DNA of 53,478 nt. Origin: Candidatus Nanoarchaeia archaeon. Its GTDB lineage: Archaea > Nanobdellota > Nanobdellia > Woesearchaeales > UBA525. Shown here piece by piece: positions 25,561-34,193 of this stretch. Made by a program: the position numbers and the translations under genes. Positions within the stretch are counted from its first letter, which is position 1, and every line of letters starts with the position of its first letter. The notes below the pieces were generated by a model that was not told where the DNA came from, searched no databases, and saw only the letters and a program-made list of their open reading frames with translations. The DNA lies in NCBI GenBank assembly GCA_028279755.1, contig JANQNB010000001.1:1-53478 (forward strand), written 5' to 3'.

Positions 25561-26088
25561 CTAGCACGTCTTCAGATATGCGCGCTTGCCTTCATATAAG
25601 ATTTCTAGGTTGTCGCCTGGTTGGCAGCTTGTCGCGAAGTCGAAGCGGCAGGTGAATCCTGGCGCGATCTCGCCTGGCGTCGTGCACCCGGTCGCGACCT
25701 CGACATTGTTGTATTTCAGTGAAAACTTCTCGCTGTCGAAGCTCTTGTCGCCGATCGCGTTCTCGATCACGAGATAGCCTGGTGTGAGGGTTCGCGTATC
25801 GACATTGTCAAAGCTGTCCTCTTCGAAGTATTTTGTCAGGTCCTGATCAGCCTGCACTGCGAGCAGGCAGTTCATGAGCGCAGCGTGCCGTCCTGCTGAG
25901 AGATGCGAACAGTCATCCCGGTACAGCTTCGGCACGTCTTGGCTTTTCAGATAGTCCAGCAGAACAGCGCTCATCTCTTCTGCTTCAGCTGCTGCTGCTT
26001 TGTTCGTGCCGCTCCGCACGCCGAAGATAATGGTGACAATCAACAGGACAAGGATGATCAGGCCGAGAATCACGTCCTTGTTCTTCAT
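25561..26088 (-). CDS. Single-pass membrane protein with extracytoplasmic domain
   Basis: Starting at 26088 gives a 175-residue protein with an N-terminal anchor (DVILGLIILVLLIVTIIF) and a soluble domain carrying five cysteines (for example VATGCTTPGEIAPGFTCRF and a C-terminal TC), which suggests disulfides outside the cell. The start is chosen because a minus-strand TATA box (about 26110-26121) lies 26 bp upstream, and the longer frame would place its start inside or beyond that box. Function unknown. Confidence 0.65.
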   Translation of the reverse strand: MKNKDVILGLIILVLLIVTIIFGVRSGTNKAAAAEAEEMSAVLLDYLKSQDVPKLYRDDCSHLSAGRHAALMNCLLAVQADQDLTKYFEEDSFDNVDTRTLTPGYLVIENAIGDKSFDSEKFSLKYNNVEVATGCTTPGEIAPGFTCRFDFATSCQPGDNLEILYEGKRAYLKTC

Positions 26089-26202
26089 GAGCGCTCCTGC
26101 CGCACGCATGTTTATATATCTTTGCGTCAATTATTTTCAATATAGAAATATATTCCTCCCTCATCGTAACCCTTATAAACACCTCATAGCTCCGGAGCGA
26201 CT

Positions 26203-26514
26203 ATGAAGATTCCCAAGCAGATGAATCGGCACTGCCCAAAGTGCAACAAGCACACGCCGCACAAGGTCATCCAGAGCAAGGCCCGTGGCAGGAACCAGAA
26301 GCACCCGCTCAGCACAGGCTCGAAAAAGCGCGTCCGCCTCCGAGGAGAGAGAAGGGGAGCGGGCAACCTGGGCAAGTACAGCAAGCCGCCCAAGCCGAAG
26401 ATGACTGGCAAGAAGCTGAGCAAGAAGACTGATTTCCGTTACCAGTGCACAGTCTGCAACAAGATGCATGTCCAGAAGAAAGGCATCCGTGCCAAGAAGA
26501 TCGAACTGGTCTAA
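26203..26514 (+). CDS. rpl44e: 50S ribosomal protein L44e (eL42)
   Basis: A 103-residue zinc-binding ribosomal protein with CPKCNKHTPHKV near the N-terminus and CTVCNKMHVQKKGIRAKKIE at the C-terminus, giving the four zinc cysteines. The basic centre (RGRNQKHPLSTGSKKRVRLR) is typical. TATAAA lies 26-30 bp upstream. In most archaea S27e follows directly; here an antisense gene intervenes. Confidence 0.95.
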   Translation: MKIPKQMNRHCPKCNKHTPHKVIQSKARGRNQKHPLSTGSKKRVRLRGERRGAGNLGKYSKPPKPKMTGKKLSKKTDFRYQCTVCNKMHVQKKGIRAKKIELV

Positions 26515-26816
26515 GCGACCCGTATTCGCCGTTTTCTCTCCAGAGCCGCTTTTCGCTTCTTCCGCTCCCAAAGGAGCTCGCCAGTCACGAGCAGTCCGGC
26601 AAGCAGGATAACACCAAAGCCCAGCGCCGCGCTTGTCTGATCGCTCTGCGGCTGTTGCAGCACAGCACACATGTTCTCTGCATCACACGCTGCTTCTCCA
26701 GGAACGCAGCAGGTCTGGCTCACCACCAAGCCTGTCAAGCCCGCGCCGAGCAGCAAGAGCCCCATGACAGTGAAACAGGCGAGCACCACGAGACGAACCA
26801 GAACACCCCGCACCAT
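26511..26816 (-). CDS. Two-helix membrane protein with Cys-rich loop
   Basis: A 101-residue protein: helix 1 (LVRLVVLACFTVMGLLLLGAG), an outer loop with four Cys (TCCVPGEAACDAENMC), helix 2 (ALGFGVILLAGLLVTGELLW) and a basic tail (RKKRKAALERKRRIR). The ATG at 26816 is supported by a minus-strand TTTAAA box about 26 bp upstream (26838-26847). It overlaps the L44e stop by 4 bases on the opposite strand. Function unknown. Confidence 0.65.
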   Translation of the reverse strand: MVRGVLVRLVVLACFTVMGLLLLGAGLTGLVVSQTCCVPGEAACDAENMCAVLQQPQSDQTSAALGFGVILLAGLLVTGELLWERKKRKAALERKRRIRVA

Positions 26817-26927
26817 AGCTCCATTCTCCGTCAGCAGAGTTTTTAAACCTTGTGGCGCTGGATTCCACACCATAACCCTTATAAACCGCCTGCAGTTCTC
26901 GCTATTTATATACGGAGGCTGATGCTC

Positions 26928-27092
26928 ATGACAAAATTCCTCAAGATCCGCTGCAACAAATGCAAGAACGAGCAGATCACCTTTGGCAAGGCCGCGAACC
27001 AGGTGAACTGCCTTGTCTGCGACGAAGTGCTCGCCGCACCCACTGGTGGCAAGACAAAGGTGCATGCGCGCGTCCTTGAAGTCCTGGAGTGA
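26928..27092 (+). CDS. rps27e: 30S ribosomal protein S27e
   Basis: A 54-residue zinc-ribbon protein: KFLKIRCNKCKNEQITFGKAA, NCLVCDEVLAAPTGGKTKV. The two CxxC pairs are intact. The start is 26928 or an ATG six bases upstream; GGAGG at about 26913-26917 and TATA elements at 26876-26886 and 26902-26911 support a short leader. It is the first gene of an operon with aIF2-alpha, Nop10 and PAC2. Confidence 0.92.
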   Translation: MTKFLKIRCNKCKNEQITFGKAANQVNCLVCDEVLAAPTGGKTKVHARVLEVLE

Positions 27093-27094
27093 AA

Positions 27095-27871
27095 ATGTTC
27101 TATCACAAAGACGGCTATCCTGAAGAGAACGAGCTGGTCATCTGTCTCGTCACAAGCGTGCAGTACAACAGCGTCTTCTGCAAGCTCGAGCATTTCGGCA
27201 AGAGCGGCATGATCCATATCAGCGAGGTTGCGCCCGGACGCATCAGGAACATCCGCGACTATGTCGTCGAAGGCAAGAAAGTCGTCTGCAAGGTCTTGCG
27301 CATCAACGAGGAGCGCGGCCACATCGATCTTTCCTTGCGCCGTGTCAATGATAACCAGCGACGCACGTTCAACGCGCTGATGAAGCAAGAGCAGAAAGCT
27401 GAGAAGATCATCGAGAACCTCGCTACAGAGCTCAAGCAGGAACCGAAGAAAGTCTATGCAGCGATCGCCACACCCATTTTCAAAGCCTACGAGTTCGTCC
27501 ACATGGCGTTCCAGGAGCATGTCGATGGCGACGCCGATCTCGCGGACCTTGACATTCCCAAAGACTATCTCAAGAAACTGGTCGAGCGTGTGGTCGACAA
27601 GATCAAACCGAAGAGCGTCACGATCAGAGGCACGCTTAAAGCCAGTTCGTATGCAGAAGACGGCATCGCTGTCATCAAGAAAGCCCTCACCGAAGCGGAA
27701 AAGCAGGACAAGAAGATCTCGATCCGCTACCTCGGCAGCGGCGCCTATAAGATAGAAGTGACAGCCGAAGAGTATAAGGAAGCCGAAGATATCCTCAAAG
27801 CAGCGGTCGACAAGGCCACTGACATCATCGAGAAGAGCGAGGGCGGCAGCGCGGAATTCGCGCGCGCATGA
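27095..27871 (+). CDS. eif2a: Translation initiation factor aIF2, alpha subunit
   Basis: A 258-residue protein with an S1 domain at the N-terminus (YPEENELVICLVTSVQYNSVF, SGMIHISEVAPGRIRNIRDYV, INEERGHIDLSLRRV), a central helical domain and the C-terminal alpha/beta domain that binds the gamma subunit. It helps deliver initiator Met-tRNA to the ribosome. The start is the ATG two bases after the S27e stop. It overlaps the Nop10 reading frame's first possible ATG. Confidence 0.93.
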   Translation: MFYHKDGYPEENELVICLVTSVQYNSVFCKLEHFGKSGMIHISEVAPGRIRNIRDYVVEGKKVVCKVLRINEERGHIDLSLRRVNDNQRRTFNALMKQEQKAEKIIENLATELKQEPKKVYAAIATPIFKAYEFVHMAFQEHVDGDADLADLDIPKDYLKKLVERVVDKIKPKSVTIRGTLKASSYAEDGIAVIKKALTEAEKQDKKISIRYLGSGAYKIEVTAEEYKEAEDILKAAVDKATDIIEKSEGGSAEFARA

Positions 27872-27876
27872 CACTC

Positions 27877-28035
27877 ATGGCGCATCACATACTGAAATGT
27901 CCGGCGTGCGACAGCTATAGCCTGCACGAAGCATGCCCGTGCGGCGGGACACGCGTGAGCCCGAAGCCTGCGAAATGGAGCCCGGAAGACAAGTACGGCG
28001 CCTACCGTCGGAAATACAAAGAGGCACAATCATGA
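27877..28035 (+). CDS. nop10: H/ACA ribonucleoprotein protein Nop10
   Basis: A 52-residue protein not easily found by length: LKCPACDSYSLHEACPCGGTRVSPKPAKWSPEDKY has the four zinc Cys and the KPxxWSPEDKYGxYRR signature of Nop10, part of the pseudouridylation complex. An ATG nine bases upstream (27868) overlaps the aIF2-alpha stop (ATGA) and is the alternative start. The end overlaps the next gene by 4 bases. The order aIF2-alpha, Nop10, PAC2 is common in archaea. Confidence 0.92.
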   Translation: MAHHILKCPACDSYSLHEACPCGGTRVSPKPAKWSPEDKYGAYRRKYKEAQS

Positions 28036-28769
28036 TCATTCCTGAGAAACAACGCGTGAAGATCAAGAAGCCGGTCTTTATCGAAGGCCTGCCCGGCCTG
28101 GGCAATGTGGGCAAGATCGCGATCGAGCTCCTGATCGAGCAGACCAAGGCGAAACGCATCGTCTCGTTTCCGGTCGAGCCTCGGCCTGGCGTGGTGCTTG
28201 TCCAGCAGAATAATATGGTGCGCTTCCCAGAGATGAGCCTCTATCATCTCAAGCATAAAGGCAAGGACTTTCTCTTCCTCGTCGGGGATGGACAACCGAC
28301 CAGCGAAGGCGCTGCGTACAAGCTCGGCGAATCGATCCTATCCTTGCTCGAAGAGCTCAAGTGCACAGAGCTGCTCACTATCGGCGGAATCGGTCTGCAG
28401 CAAGTGCCGCAAGAACCTGCTGTGTACGTCACTGGCAACAACAAGGAGCTTATGACACGGTTCAAGAAGCTCGGCGCGAACGCGAAGATCCATGGCGTTG
28501 TCGGCCCGATCATCGGCCTCACTGGCATCCTGCTCGGCATCACCAAAGGACGCGTCCCTGCTGCTGCGCTGCTCGCAGAAAGCCTGGCGCATCCGATGTA
28601 TCTCGGACTGCGCGGCGCTGAACAAGTGCTGAAGCTGCTCGCGAAAGCGTATGGTTTCAAGCTGGACATGCAAGAGCTCGAAGAATCGATCAAGGCCCTG
28701 GAAGACGCGAGCCGCGCACCGGCTGGCGAGATGCCTAAACGACCGGAAGAAGCGAGTTATATCGGATAA
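28032..28769 (+). CDS. PAC2 family proteasome assembly chaperone
   Basis: A 245-residue protein with the PAC2 signature at its start, VFIEGLPGLGNVGKIAIELLI, and TIGGIGLQQVP and GPIIGLTGILLGI further on. Homologues help assemble proteasomes. The ATG at 28032 overlaps the Nop10 stop (ATGA), so translation is coupled; the frame stays open upstream but inside Nop10. Confidence 0.88.
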   Translation: MIIPEKQRVKIKKPVFIEGLPGLGNVGKIAIELLIEQTKAKRIVSFPVEPRPGVVLVQQNNMVRFPEMSLYHLKHKGKDFLFLVGDGQPTSEGAAYKLGESILSLLEELKCTELLTIGGIGLQQVPQEPAVYVTGNNKELMTRFKKLGANAKIHGVVGPIIGLTGILLGITKGRVPAAALLAESLAHPMYLGLRGAEQVLKLLAKAYGFKLDMQELEESIKALEDASRAPAGEMPKRPEEASYIG

Positions 28770-28772
28770 GTT

Positions 28773-29132
28773 CTACGTAACAACGATTGTGAGCGTGTTC
28801 TTGCCAGGAACACAGCCGTCAATGCACTCAATGACATATGTCCCAGGCGCTTCAGGCGCGACCACGATGCGTTCCGAGCTTTGCGCGCTGATCACGGTGT
28901 CGATGCCCAGCTGTTCATTCACAAGATGCGCTTCGAACCTGGATTGGACGTTGAACACAGCACCCTCTTCAACGATGAACCGTGCCGGCATAAGGCCTTC
29001 AGAGATGGAGTTGACAACAACATGGAGCTGCGGAGTCGCTCCTGGCTGGTCAGACGTTGCTTCGACTGCAGGACTTTCCCCTCCACAACTCGCAAGAAGT
29101 AACAGTGCCAGGATGAGGAGGACGTAACGCAT
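28773..29132 (-). CDS. Cupredoxin-like predicted lipoprotein
   Basis: A 119-residue protein that starts with a textbook bacterial lipoprotein signal: MRYVLLILALLLLASCGGES, lipobox LASC followed by Gly. The remainder is a small beta-sandwich resembling cupredoxins (FIVEEGAVFNVQSRFEAHLV, GTYVIECIDGCVPGKNTLTIVV). A Cys-x3-Cys pair sits where CuA and type 1 copper proteins have their ligand loop, but the usual His and Met after it are missing, so metal binding is uncertain. LspA in this window could process it. Divergent promoter with the giant gene. Confidence 0.75.
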   Translation of the reverse strand: MRYVLLILALLLLASCGGESPAVEATSDQPGATPQLHVVVNSISEGLMPARFIVEEGAVFNVQSRFEAHLVNEQLGIDTVISAQSSERIVVAPEAPGTYVIECIDGCVPGKNTLTIVVT

Positions 29133-29151
29133 ATTTGCTTCTCGTTGGTAC

Positions 29152-29167
29152 AAATATTTAAATATTT
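29152..29167. promoter_or_regulatory. Shared palindromic TATA element of divergent genes
   Basis: AAATATTTAAATATTT is a perfect palindrome centred about 27 bp from the lipoprotein ATG (29132, minus strand) and about 28 bp from an ATG of the giant protein (29188). One element could serve both directions and co-regulate them. Confidence 0.55.
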
Positions 29168-29187
29168 CCTCTTTTGGAATGACATGT

Positions 29188-32100
29188 ATGGGTGGTATGC
29201 TGAAACGAATCGTTCTGTTGCTGTGCATGGCAATCCTTTCCACGCTGGCAGTGGACTTTGTCGCTGCGTGCGGTCCCCCGGCTGGAGGCTGCCTTGACGG
29301 CACGTGGTGCCCCTCGCAATGCGCCTGCATCTCAGGCCCTTGCGAACCGCCGCCGAGCTGCGATGATCTCTGCACCTTCCCCGATGAATGGTGTACCACT
29401 TCCTGCTCCTGTCTTGATCGAGAAACATGTCAGTACACCACAACAACCTGTCGGCCGCGCGCAGAAGGGACAGACTGCTATTATAACAGTCTCTGCTCTA
29501 ATGCGCTGTGCGGTTGTCTCCCTCATAACTCAGTTGACACGAACAAGCCATGCGTGCTTGCGACATGCGATACCTTCGGCTGGAATGGCGCGTCGTGCAA
29601 CACGCAAGGGGGCTCGTGTCAAAATGAAAATTCTTGTGGCGGTGTCGCTGTCGGCGCGAACTGCACCCAAATCATGCACTGCAATCCGTACTGTAGCATA
29701 GCGGCGAATTGCGACTGCTTCGGTGATCCTCTCCCAGCTGATCTCGTGGGCACGCCGTGCGCAGGCGGACAGGGCGTCTTGACCGGTGGCATACTCGTCG
29801 ATTCCTACAGTGAAATTGAGCCAGAACCCTGTCCCGGAGGAGGCCACCAGCTCTTGTTTTACGAGTTAACGTATCGGTTTACTTGTGAAGGAGCTGGCGT
29901 GGTCTGTGGCGATGGCACCTGCAACGTCACTGGTGGTGAAGATTGCTCGACATGTGAAGCCGATTGTGGCGCGTGTTGCGGCGATGGCACTTGCGACGCC
30001 ACTGCTGGCGAGGATTGCGCTACGTGCGAAACCGACTGTGGCTCGTGCTGTGGCAACGGCAACCTCGATTCTGGCGAAGAATGCGACCAGGGTGCGAGCA
30101 ATGGCCTCTGCAGTTCAGGCGCGACCTGTTCACTCAGCTGCGAAGATTGCGCCTGCTTGCCAACACAGTATGAATGCCCGCCTGGCACGTGTGTCGATGA
30201 TCCTGGCTGGGCGTGCTCGCCTGATTACTGCAACGAGCAGCCGATCATTTGCGATGGCGGCTCGCTCAGATGCAGCTACGCTAGCGCGGGAACGTCGTGC
30301 ACGCGAGGAGGTGCTGTCACGTGCGGCACCTGCGACGGCGCTGGCACTTGCGATCCGCCGAGCGGGGCTGCGTGCGACTGCAACGGCGATCCGCAGGCGA
30401 ACTGCGGCGGCGCCTGTACTCCTGGTGTGGATCAATGCCAACGCGCAACGTGCGATTCCTGTGACAAGTGCGCACCGAGTCCGAACGATTATTTCGGGTG
30501 TTGGCGTAACGACACTGGCACGTGCAGCGGAACGTATCAAGAGAGCTGCGATTGTCCCAGTCCGCCTGGTGGCACTGGCACAAAGACCTTCACCTGCAAT
30601 TATGCTACTGGAGATTTCTCTGAAGGTGGGTGTGACGGTTGCGTCTGCACGCCGGATTGCGCTGGCAAGAGCTGCGGCCCGGACGGTTGCGGCGGCAGTT
30701 GCGGCTCGTGCACGCCGCCACAGACCTGCGATAACGGTATCTGTGTGAGTCCAGGAGCGTGCACTGTCAATAGCGATTGCAGCACGCCCACGTCTTGCTG
30801 TGATAACTGGCCTGGTCCTGGCGGCACCTGTATTGCGACATGCAGGCATGATTTCAATTGCGCCTGGGACGAGTTTTGTACACGCTATGCTAGCTGCCCA
30901 GCGAGTGATCCTTGCTGTTGGTGGTGTAAGAAACATACGTGCACTGATCCTCAGTGTGGCACCTGGCCTGCTTGTTGTACGCAGAACTTCAACAATTGCG
31001 GCCCGTGGTCCTGCGTTTCTAATGAACGGGAAAGCAGGGTGTGTACTGACAGCAATAATTGCGTCGGCGCAGGCTGCTCTGCGACAGAAACCCAATTCCG
31101 CGACGTATATGAGAATCGCGCACGCGACTGTGCTGACGATGATTGCGATGGCGACATCGACGAATACCAACCTCAGGAGGGCGAAGGCGTCGTGTGCTGC
31201 AATGAGCCAGGCACTGTCGACTGGGACGGTTGGGAATGCGGCGCGGATAATTCGGTGTATACGAACAGGGTTCCTCCGCCTGGCAAGACCTGCGAAGACG
31301 GCGGCAGAGTGACGTGCATTGATGGTATCTGCGAAATGAGCTCCATATGGTGTGACGAGACCGGCACACCGAGCGACACCAACAGTTGTGAATACGTGGA
31401 TGGATTCTGGCCGCGCGACAAGAAAGAAGGTGCGGTGTGCGACCTTGATTGTGCTGACACGACGATGTGTTTCCCTGACGGCGATTGCGATCAGAACCAG
31501 CGAGGGGACTGTCTCAATGAAGATGGGTGCACATGGACGGGAGGAGGTTTGCCGACCGGTGACTATTGCGAAGAAGATTGCAGCCAGCATGCCTCGTCGT
31601 GGGCGTGCGGTATGATGAGTGGTTGGGAATGCACCTGGGAAACCCGCTCCCTGTGCAGCAGGCCGGGAGAAGGCCGTTGCACTGACGCAGCGGTGTGCGT
31701 CGATCCTCTGGTCGAGAACGATACGGCATGCGGCTTCGGCGAGCGTTGTGAAGGCGGGAGTTGCCATAATGCCGGTTTCAACGTCTCATGCGCTCCAGTT
31801 CCGAGATGCGGCGATGGCAATATCGATCCTGGGGAAGAGTGCGATGATGGCGATGCAGGCAACGGCGTTTGCCCCGCACCATGCAGCACCTCGTGCACCT
31901 TGAATGATTGCCCGTTCTGCGGCGATAGTATCATCCAGCTTGGGGAGCAATGCGACCTCGGCAATTGGGGGCCGATCACCGGCTGTTCAGACTTCGACGC
32001 GTTCACTGGTGGCACACTGACGTGTATTGATCCTGGCAACCTGTACGAGTGCCATTTTGACACGAGCGGGTGTACTGGTGGCACGTCTGGCTTCTGCGGT

Positions 32101-33306
32101 GATGGCACGATCGATGAAGGCGAGCAATGCGATGGCTTGGATTGGGGCCCGATCACTGGCTGCCACGACTTCGACGCCTTCACGAACGGCTTGCTCACCT
32201 GCGATGACAATTGCTTCTTCAACACGAGCGGCTGCTCGGATACCGGGCCGACCTGCGGTGATGGAATCATCCACCCTGGCGAGCAGTGCGACGGCGCGAA
32301 CTGGGGCCCAGTCACGAACTGCACCTATTTCGACAACTATGTGGGCGGCACCTTGTCCTGCAACGCCGCTGGCAGTCCCGATGAATGCCTCTTCGACCTG
32401 TCACAATGCACTGGCGGGAACACCAGCGGTTTCTGCGGCGATGGCGTGATCAACAACCTCGAGCAATGCGATGGTTCGAACTGGGGACCGATCACGAGCT
32501 GCGAGGACTTCGACAGTTTCACCTCCGGCACCTTGTCTTGCCAGAATTGCCTGTTCAACACGAGCCAATGCATGTACTTCGGCCCGTATTGCGGCGATAA
32601 CATCTGGCAGCCCCTGGCTGGCGAGTCCTGTGATACTGATAAGATTGGCAGCTGCGCCAGCGATGAGGCGTGCAACGAGACGTGTGACTGCGTCCCTTGC
32701 GTGGCTGACGGCACCTGCTATTCCCTCTGCCCGGATGATCCTGACTGTACGACAACGATCGAGGGCACGGTCCGTGAGACCGTGTCGCAGGACGGGATCA
32801 GCGGAGCGATCATCTCTGTTGTGAGCCCTCCTCCAGGGTTCTTGGCAGTCACCAATGACGTTGGATGGTACCGGATCATGGATGTTCCCTCAGGTCTCAG
32901 GTATATCAGTGCTGCCAAGCCAGGCTATCGCAGCGTTACTTTGGAAGTCGACCTGCCGCCTGGCGTGACCCACACACTGAACTTCAATCTGAGCGATGGC
33001 GACTGTGGAGAGTGCGCTGACTGGGAATACCGTTGCGACACAACGTGTGGCGGTGTCGGCCAGTGCAACGCGAACGGCGACGAGGTGCCCCCAGAATGCA
33101 ACGGCGCCCGTCCGGACGATTGGGTGTTGAACAGCGCTGGCACTGGCTATGTCAAGTGCTGCGAAGGCTGGGAGATGCGTGACAAGATCCAGGGAACGAT
33201 CACGACTGCGGGGTGCATGGAGGACCTTGCGAAATACACGCGCTTGTTGCAGTACCAGGGCGGCCAGATCGAGCTGATCGTCTACACCTGGAAGCCCTGC
33301 CCGTAA
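29188..33306 (+). CDS. Giant cysteine-rich secreted protein 1 (putative adhesin/stalk)
   Basis: About 1370 residues, Cys roughly one in ten. A signal peptide (LLLCMAILSTLAVDFVAACG) places Cys at the likely cleavage site. Then: irregular disulfide-rich modules (to about 230), two CGDGTC..GEDC..CE.DCG units (about 240-290), a DCAGKSCGPDGCGGSCG unit (about 485-510), a DDDCDGDIDE metal-type motif (about 645-660), about four repeats of CGDG..GEQCD..WGPIT.C.DFDAFT.GTL.C (about 874-1130), a carboxypeptidase-regulatory-like beta domain (about 1190-1268) and a Cys-rich C-terminal module almost identical to giant 2. Such modules are familiar from myxobacterial surface proteins. No C-terminal membrane anchor is seen. 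Start: 29188 fits the TATA; 29179 and 29197 are in frame. Confidence 0.8.
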   Translation: MGGMLKRIVLLLCMAILSTLAVDFVAACGPPAGGCLDGTWCPSQCACISGPCEPPPSCDDLCTFPDEWCTTSCSCLDRETCQYTTTTCRPRAEGTDCYYNSLCSNALCGCLPHNSVDTNKPCVLATCDTFGWNGASCNTQGGSCQNENSCGGVAVGANCTQIMHCNPYCSIAANCDCFGDPLPADLVGTPCAGGQGVLTGGILVDSYSEIEPEPCPGGGHQLLFYELTYRFTCEGAGVVCGDGTCNVTGGEDCSTCEADCGACCGDGTCDATAGEDCATCETDCGSCCGNGNLDSGEECDQGASNGLCSSGATCSLSCEDCACLPTQYECPPGTCVDDPGWACSPDYCNEQPIICDGGSLRCSYASAGTSCTRGGAVTCGTCDGAGTCDPPSGAACDCNGDPQANCGGACTPGVDQCQRATCDSCDKCAPSPNDYFGCWRNDTGTCSGTYQESCDCPSPPGGTGTKTFTCNYATGDFSEGGCDGCVCTPDCAGKSCGPDGCGGSCGSCTPPQTCDNGICVSPGACTVNSDCSTPTSCCDNWPGPGGTCIATCRHDFNCAWDEFCTRYASCPASDPCCWWCKKHTCTDPQCGTWPACCTQNFNNCGPWSCVSNERESRVCTDSNNCVGAGCSATETQFRDVYENRARDCADDDCDGDIDEYQPQEGEGVVCCNEPGTVDWDGWECGADNSVYTNRVPPPGKTCEDGGRVTCIDGICEMSSIWCDETGTPSDTNSCEYVDGFWPRDKKEGAVCDLDCADTTMCFPDGDCDQNQRGDCLNEDGCTWTGGGLPTGDYCEEDCSQHASSWACGMMSGWECTWETRSLCSRPGEGRCTDAAVCVDPLVENDTACGFGERCEGGSCHNAGFNVSCAPVPRCGDGNIDPGEECDDGDAGNGVCPAPCSTSCTLNDCPFCGDSIIQLGEQCDLGNWGPITGCSDFDAFTGGTLTCIDPGNLYECHFDTSGCTGGTSGFCGDGTIDEGEQCDGLDWGPITGCHDFDAFTNGLLTCDDNCFFNTSGCSDTGPTCGDGIIHPGEQCDGANWGPVTNCTYFDNYVGGTLSCNAAGSPDECLFDLSQCTGGNTSGFCGDGVINNLEQCDGSNWGPITSCEDFDSFTSGTLSCQNCLFNTSQCMYFGPYCGDNIWQPLAGESCDTDKIGSCASDEACNETCDCVPCVADGTCYSLCPDDPDCTTTIEGTVRETVSQDGISGAIISVVSPPPGFLAVTNDVGWYRIMDVPSGLRYISAAKPGYRSVTLEVDLPPGVTHTLNFNLSDGDCGECADWEYRCDTTCGGVGQCNANGDEVPPECNGARPDDWVLNSAGTGYVKCCEGWEMRDKIQGTITTAGCMEDLAKYTRLLQYQGGQIELIVYTWKPCP
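32750..33306 (+). repeat. 557-bp direct repeat, copy 1 (3' end of giant 1)
   Basis: Aligns without any gap to 43341-43897 at a constant offset of 10591 bases. Similarity rises toward the stop codon, and the last 60 or so bases are identical, silent positions included. It encodes the beta domain and Cys-rich C-terminal module. Confidence 0.85.
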
Positions 33307-33348
33307 CTGACCAGTATCTTTAAATACCAGGCGTTCTGAGATTATGGT

Positions 33349-33810
33349 ATGCGGAGAGGTGGGAGACTGAGAAGCCATAGGCGGCACGCGCTTCGGCGAT
33401 ATGCACAGGTTTCGATGGAGTACCTGTTCATCATGGGCCTTGCCATCCTGCTCATAGCCCCACTCCTTGTCATCTATTACCAGCAGACAGCGCGCCTGGG
33501 CGATGAGACCAACAGCGCGATGATCCAGCGCGCAGCCACCCAGATCGTGGAGGCTGCGGACAGCGTGTACTATCTTGGCGCTCCGAGCATGCGGACCATC
33601 ACTATCGACTTGCCAGCGAATATCGAAAGCCTCAGCATCGCAGGGCAAAGTGTCACGTTCACCTTGAGCTCGAACCATGGCGATTATGAGCAGGCTGCCT
33701 GGAGCGTCACAAACCTGACTGGCGATTTCGGCATCACCAAAGGACCGCACATCCTCGTGCTCCAGGCATTGGACGACGATCGGGTGAATATCACGGAGCA
33801 GGCAGGATGA
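33349..33810 (+). CDS. Pilin-like protein with class III signal peptide (1)
   Basis: A 153-residue protein with a very basic leader (RRGGRLRSHRRHALRRYA), then QVSMEYLFIMGLAILLIAPL, the Q-x-S-x-E motif and hydrophobic helix cut by archaeal prepilin peptidases. The rest is a small beta-rich domain. A TATA box (about 33312-33327) gives a leaderless start at 33349. It opens a run of six genes that each overlap or touch the next, most with a pilin-like N-terminus, so it is probably a minor pilin of one appendage. Confidence 0.8.
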   Translation: MRRGGRLRSHRRHALRRYAQVSMEYLFIMGLAILLIAPLLVIYYQQTARLGDETNSAMIQRAATQIVEAADSVYYLGAPSMRTITIDLPANIESLSIAGQSVTFTLSSNHGDYEQAAWSVTNLTGDFGITKGPHILVLQALDDDRVNITEQAG

Positions 33811-34193
33811 GAGCGCAGATTGCCGTTGAGTTCATGTTCATGATCATGCTCGCCTTCGTCTTCTTGGTGGTCGTCCTCCTGGTCGTCGGCACGTACTTGG
33901 GAAGCTCTGCAGAGCAGAAACGACAGGCAGCGATGGAAGATACTGCTGGCGTCATCCAGCAGGAATTCCTGCTCGCGGCGACGGTCCCTGATGGATACCG
34001 CCGCTTGTTCACCCTGCCGAACGAGCTCGACGGCATGACATACACAATTGAAGTTCTGGAACGCACATTGACGCTCACCCTCGCTGACGGCGGCACCTAC
34101 AGCCGTCCGATACCGCCGGTGCAGGGCGCCCCGCAACCGGGCGAGAACCGTATCCAGCGCATTGACGGTGAGATATTGGTTGATCAACCATGA
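33807..34193 (+). CDS. Pilin-like protein with class III signal peptide (2)
   Basis: A 128-residue protein: a three-residue leader MRA, then QIAVEFMFMIMLAFVFLVVV, which matches the class III cleavage site and N-terminal pilin helix, and a short strand-rich domain of about 90 residues. It starts inside the previous gene's stop (ATGA overlap) and ends in another ATGA overlap, so it is translated as part of the chain. Confidence 0.78.
   Translation: MRAQIAVEFMFMIMLAFVFLVVVLLVVGTYLGSSAEQKRQAAMEDTAGVIQQEFLLAATVPDGYRRLFTLPNELDGMTYTIEVLERTLTLTLADGGTYSRPIPPVQGAPQPGENRIQRIDGEILVDQP

Noticed and set aside
30130-31767. A 545-codon open frame on the minus strand
   Set aside because: It lies opposite giant 1 and has an Ala/Arg/Ile-rich, motif-free translation, the expected shadow of a Cys-rich, G/C-rich gene.
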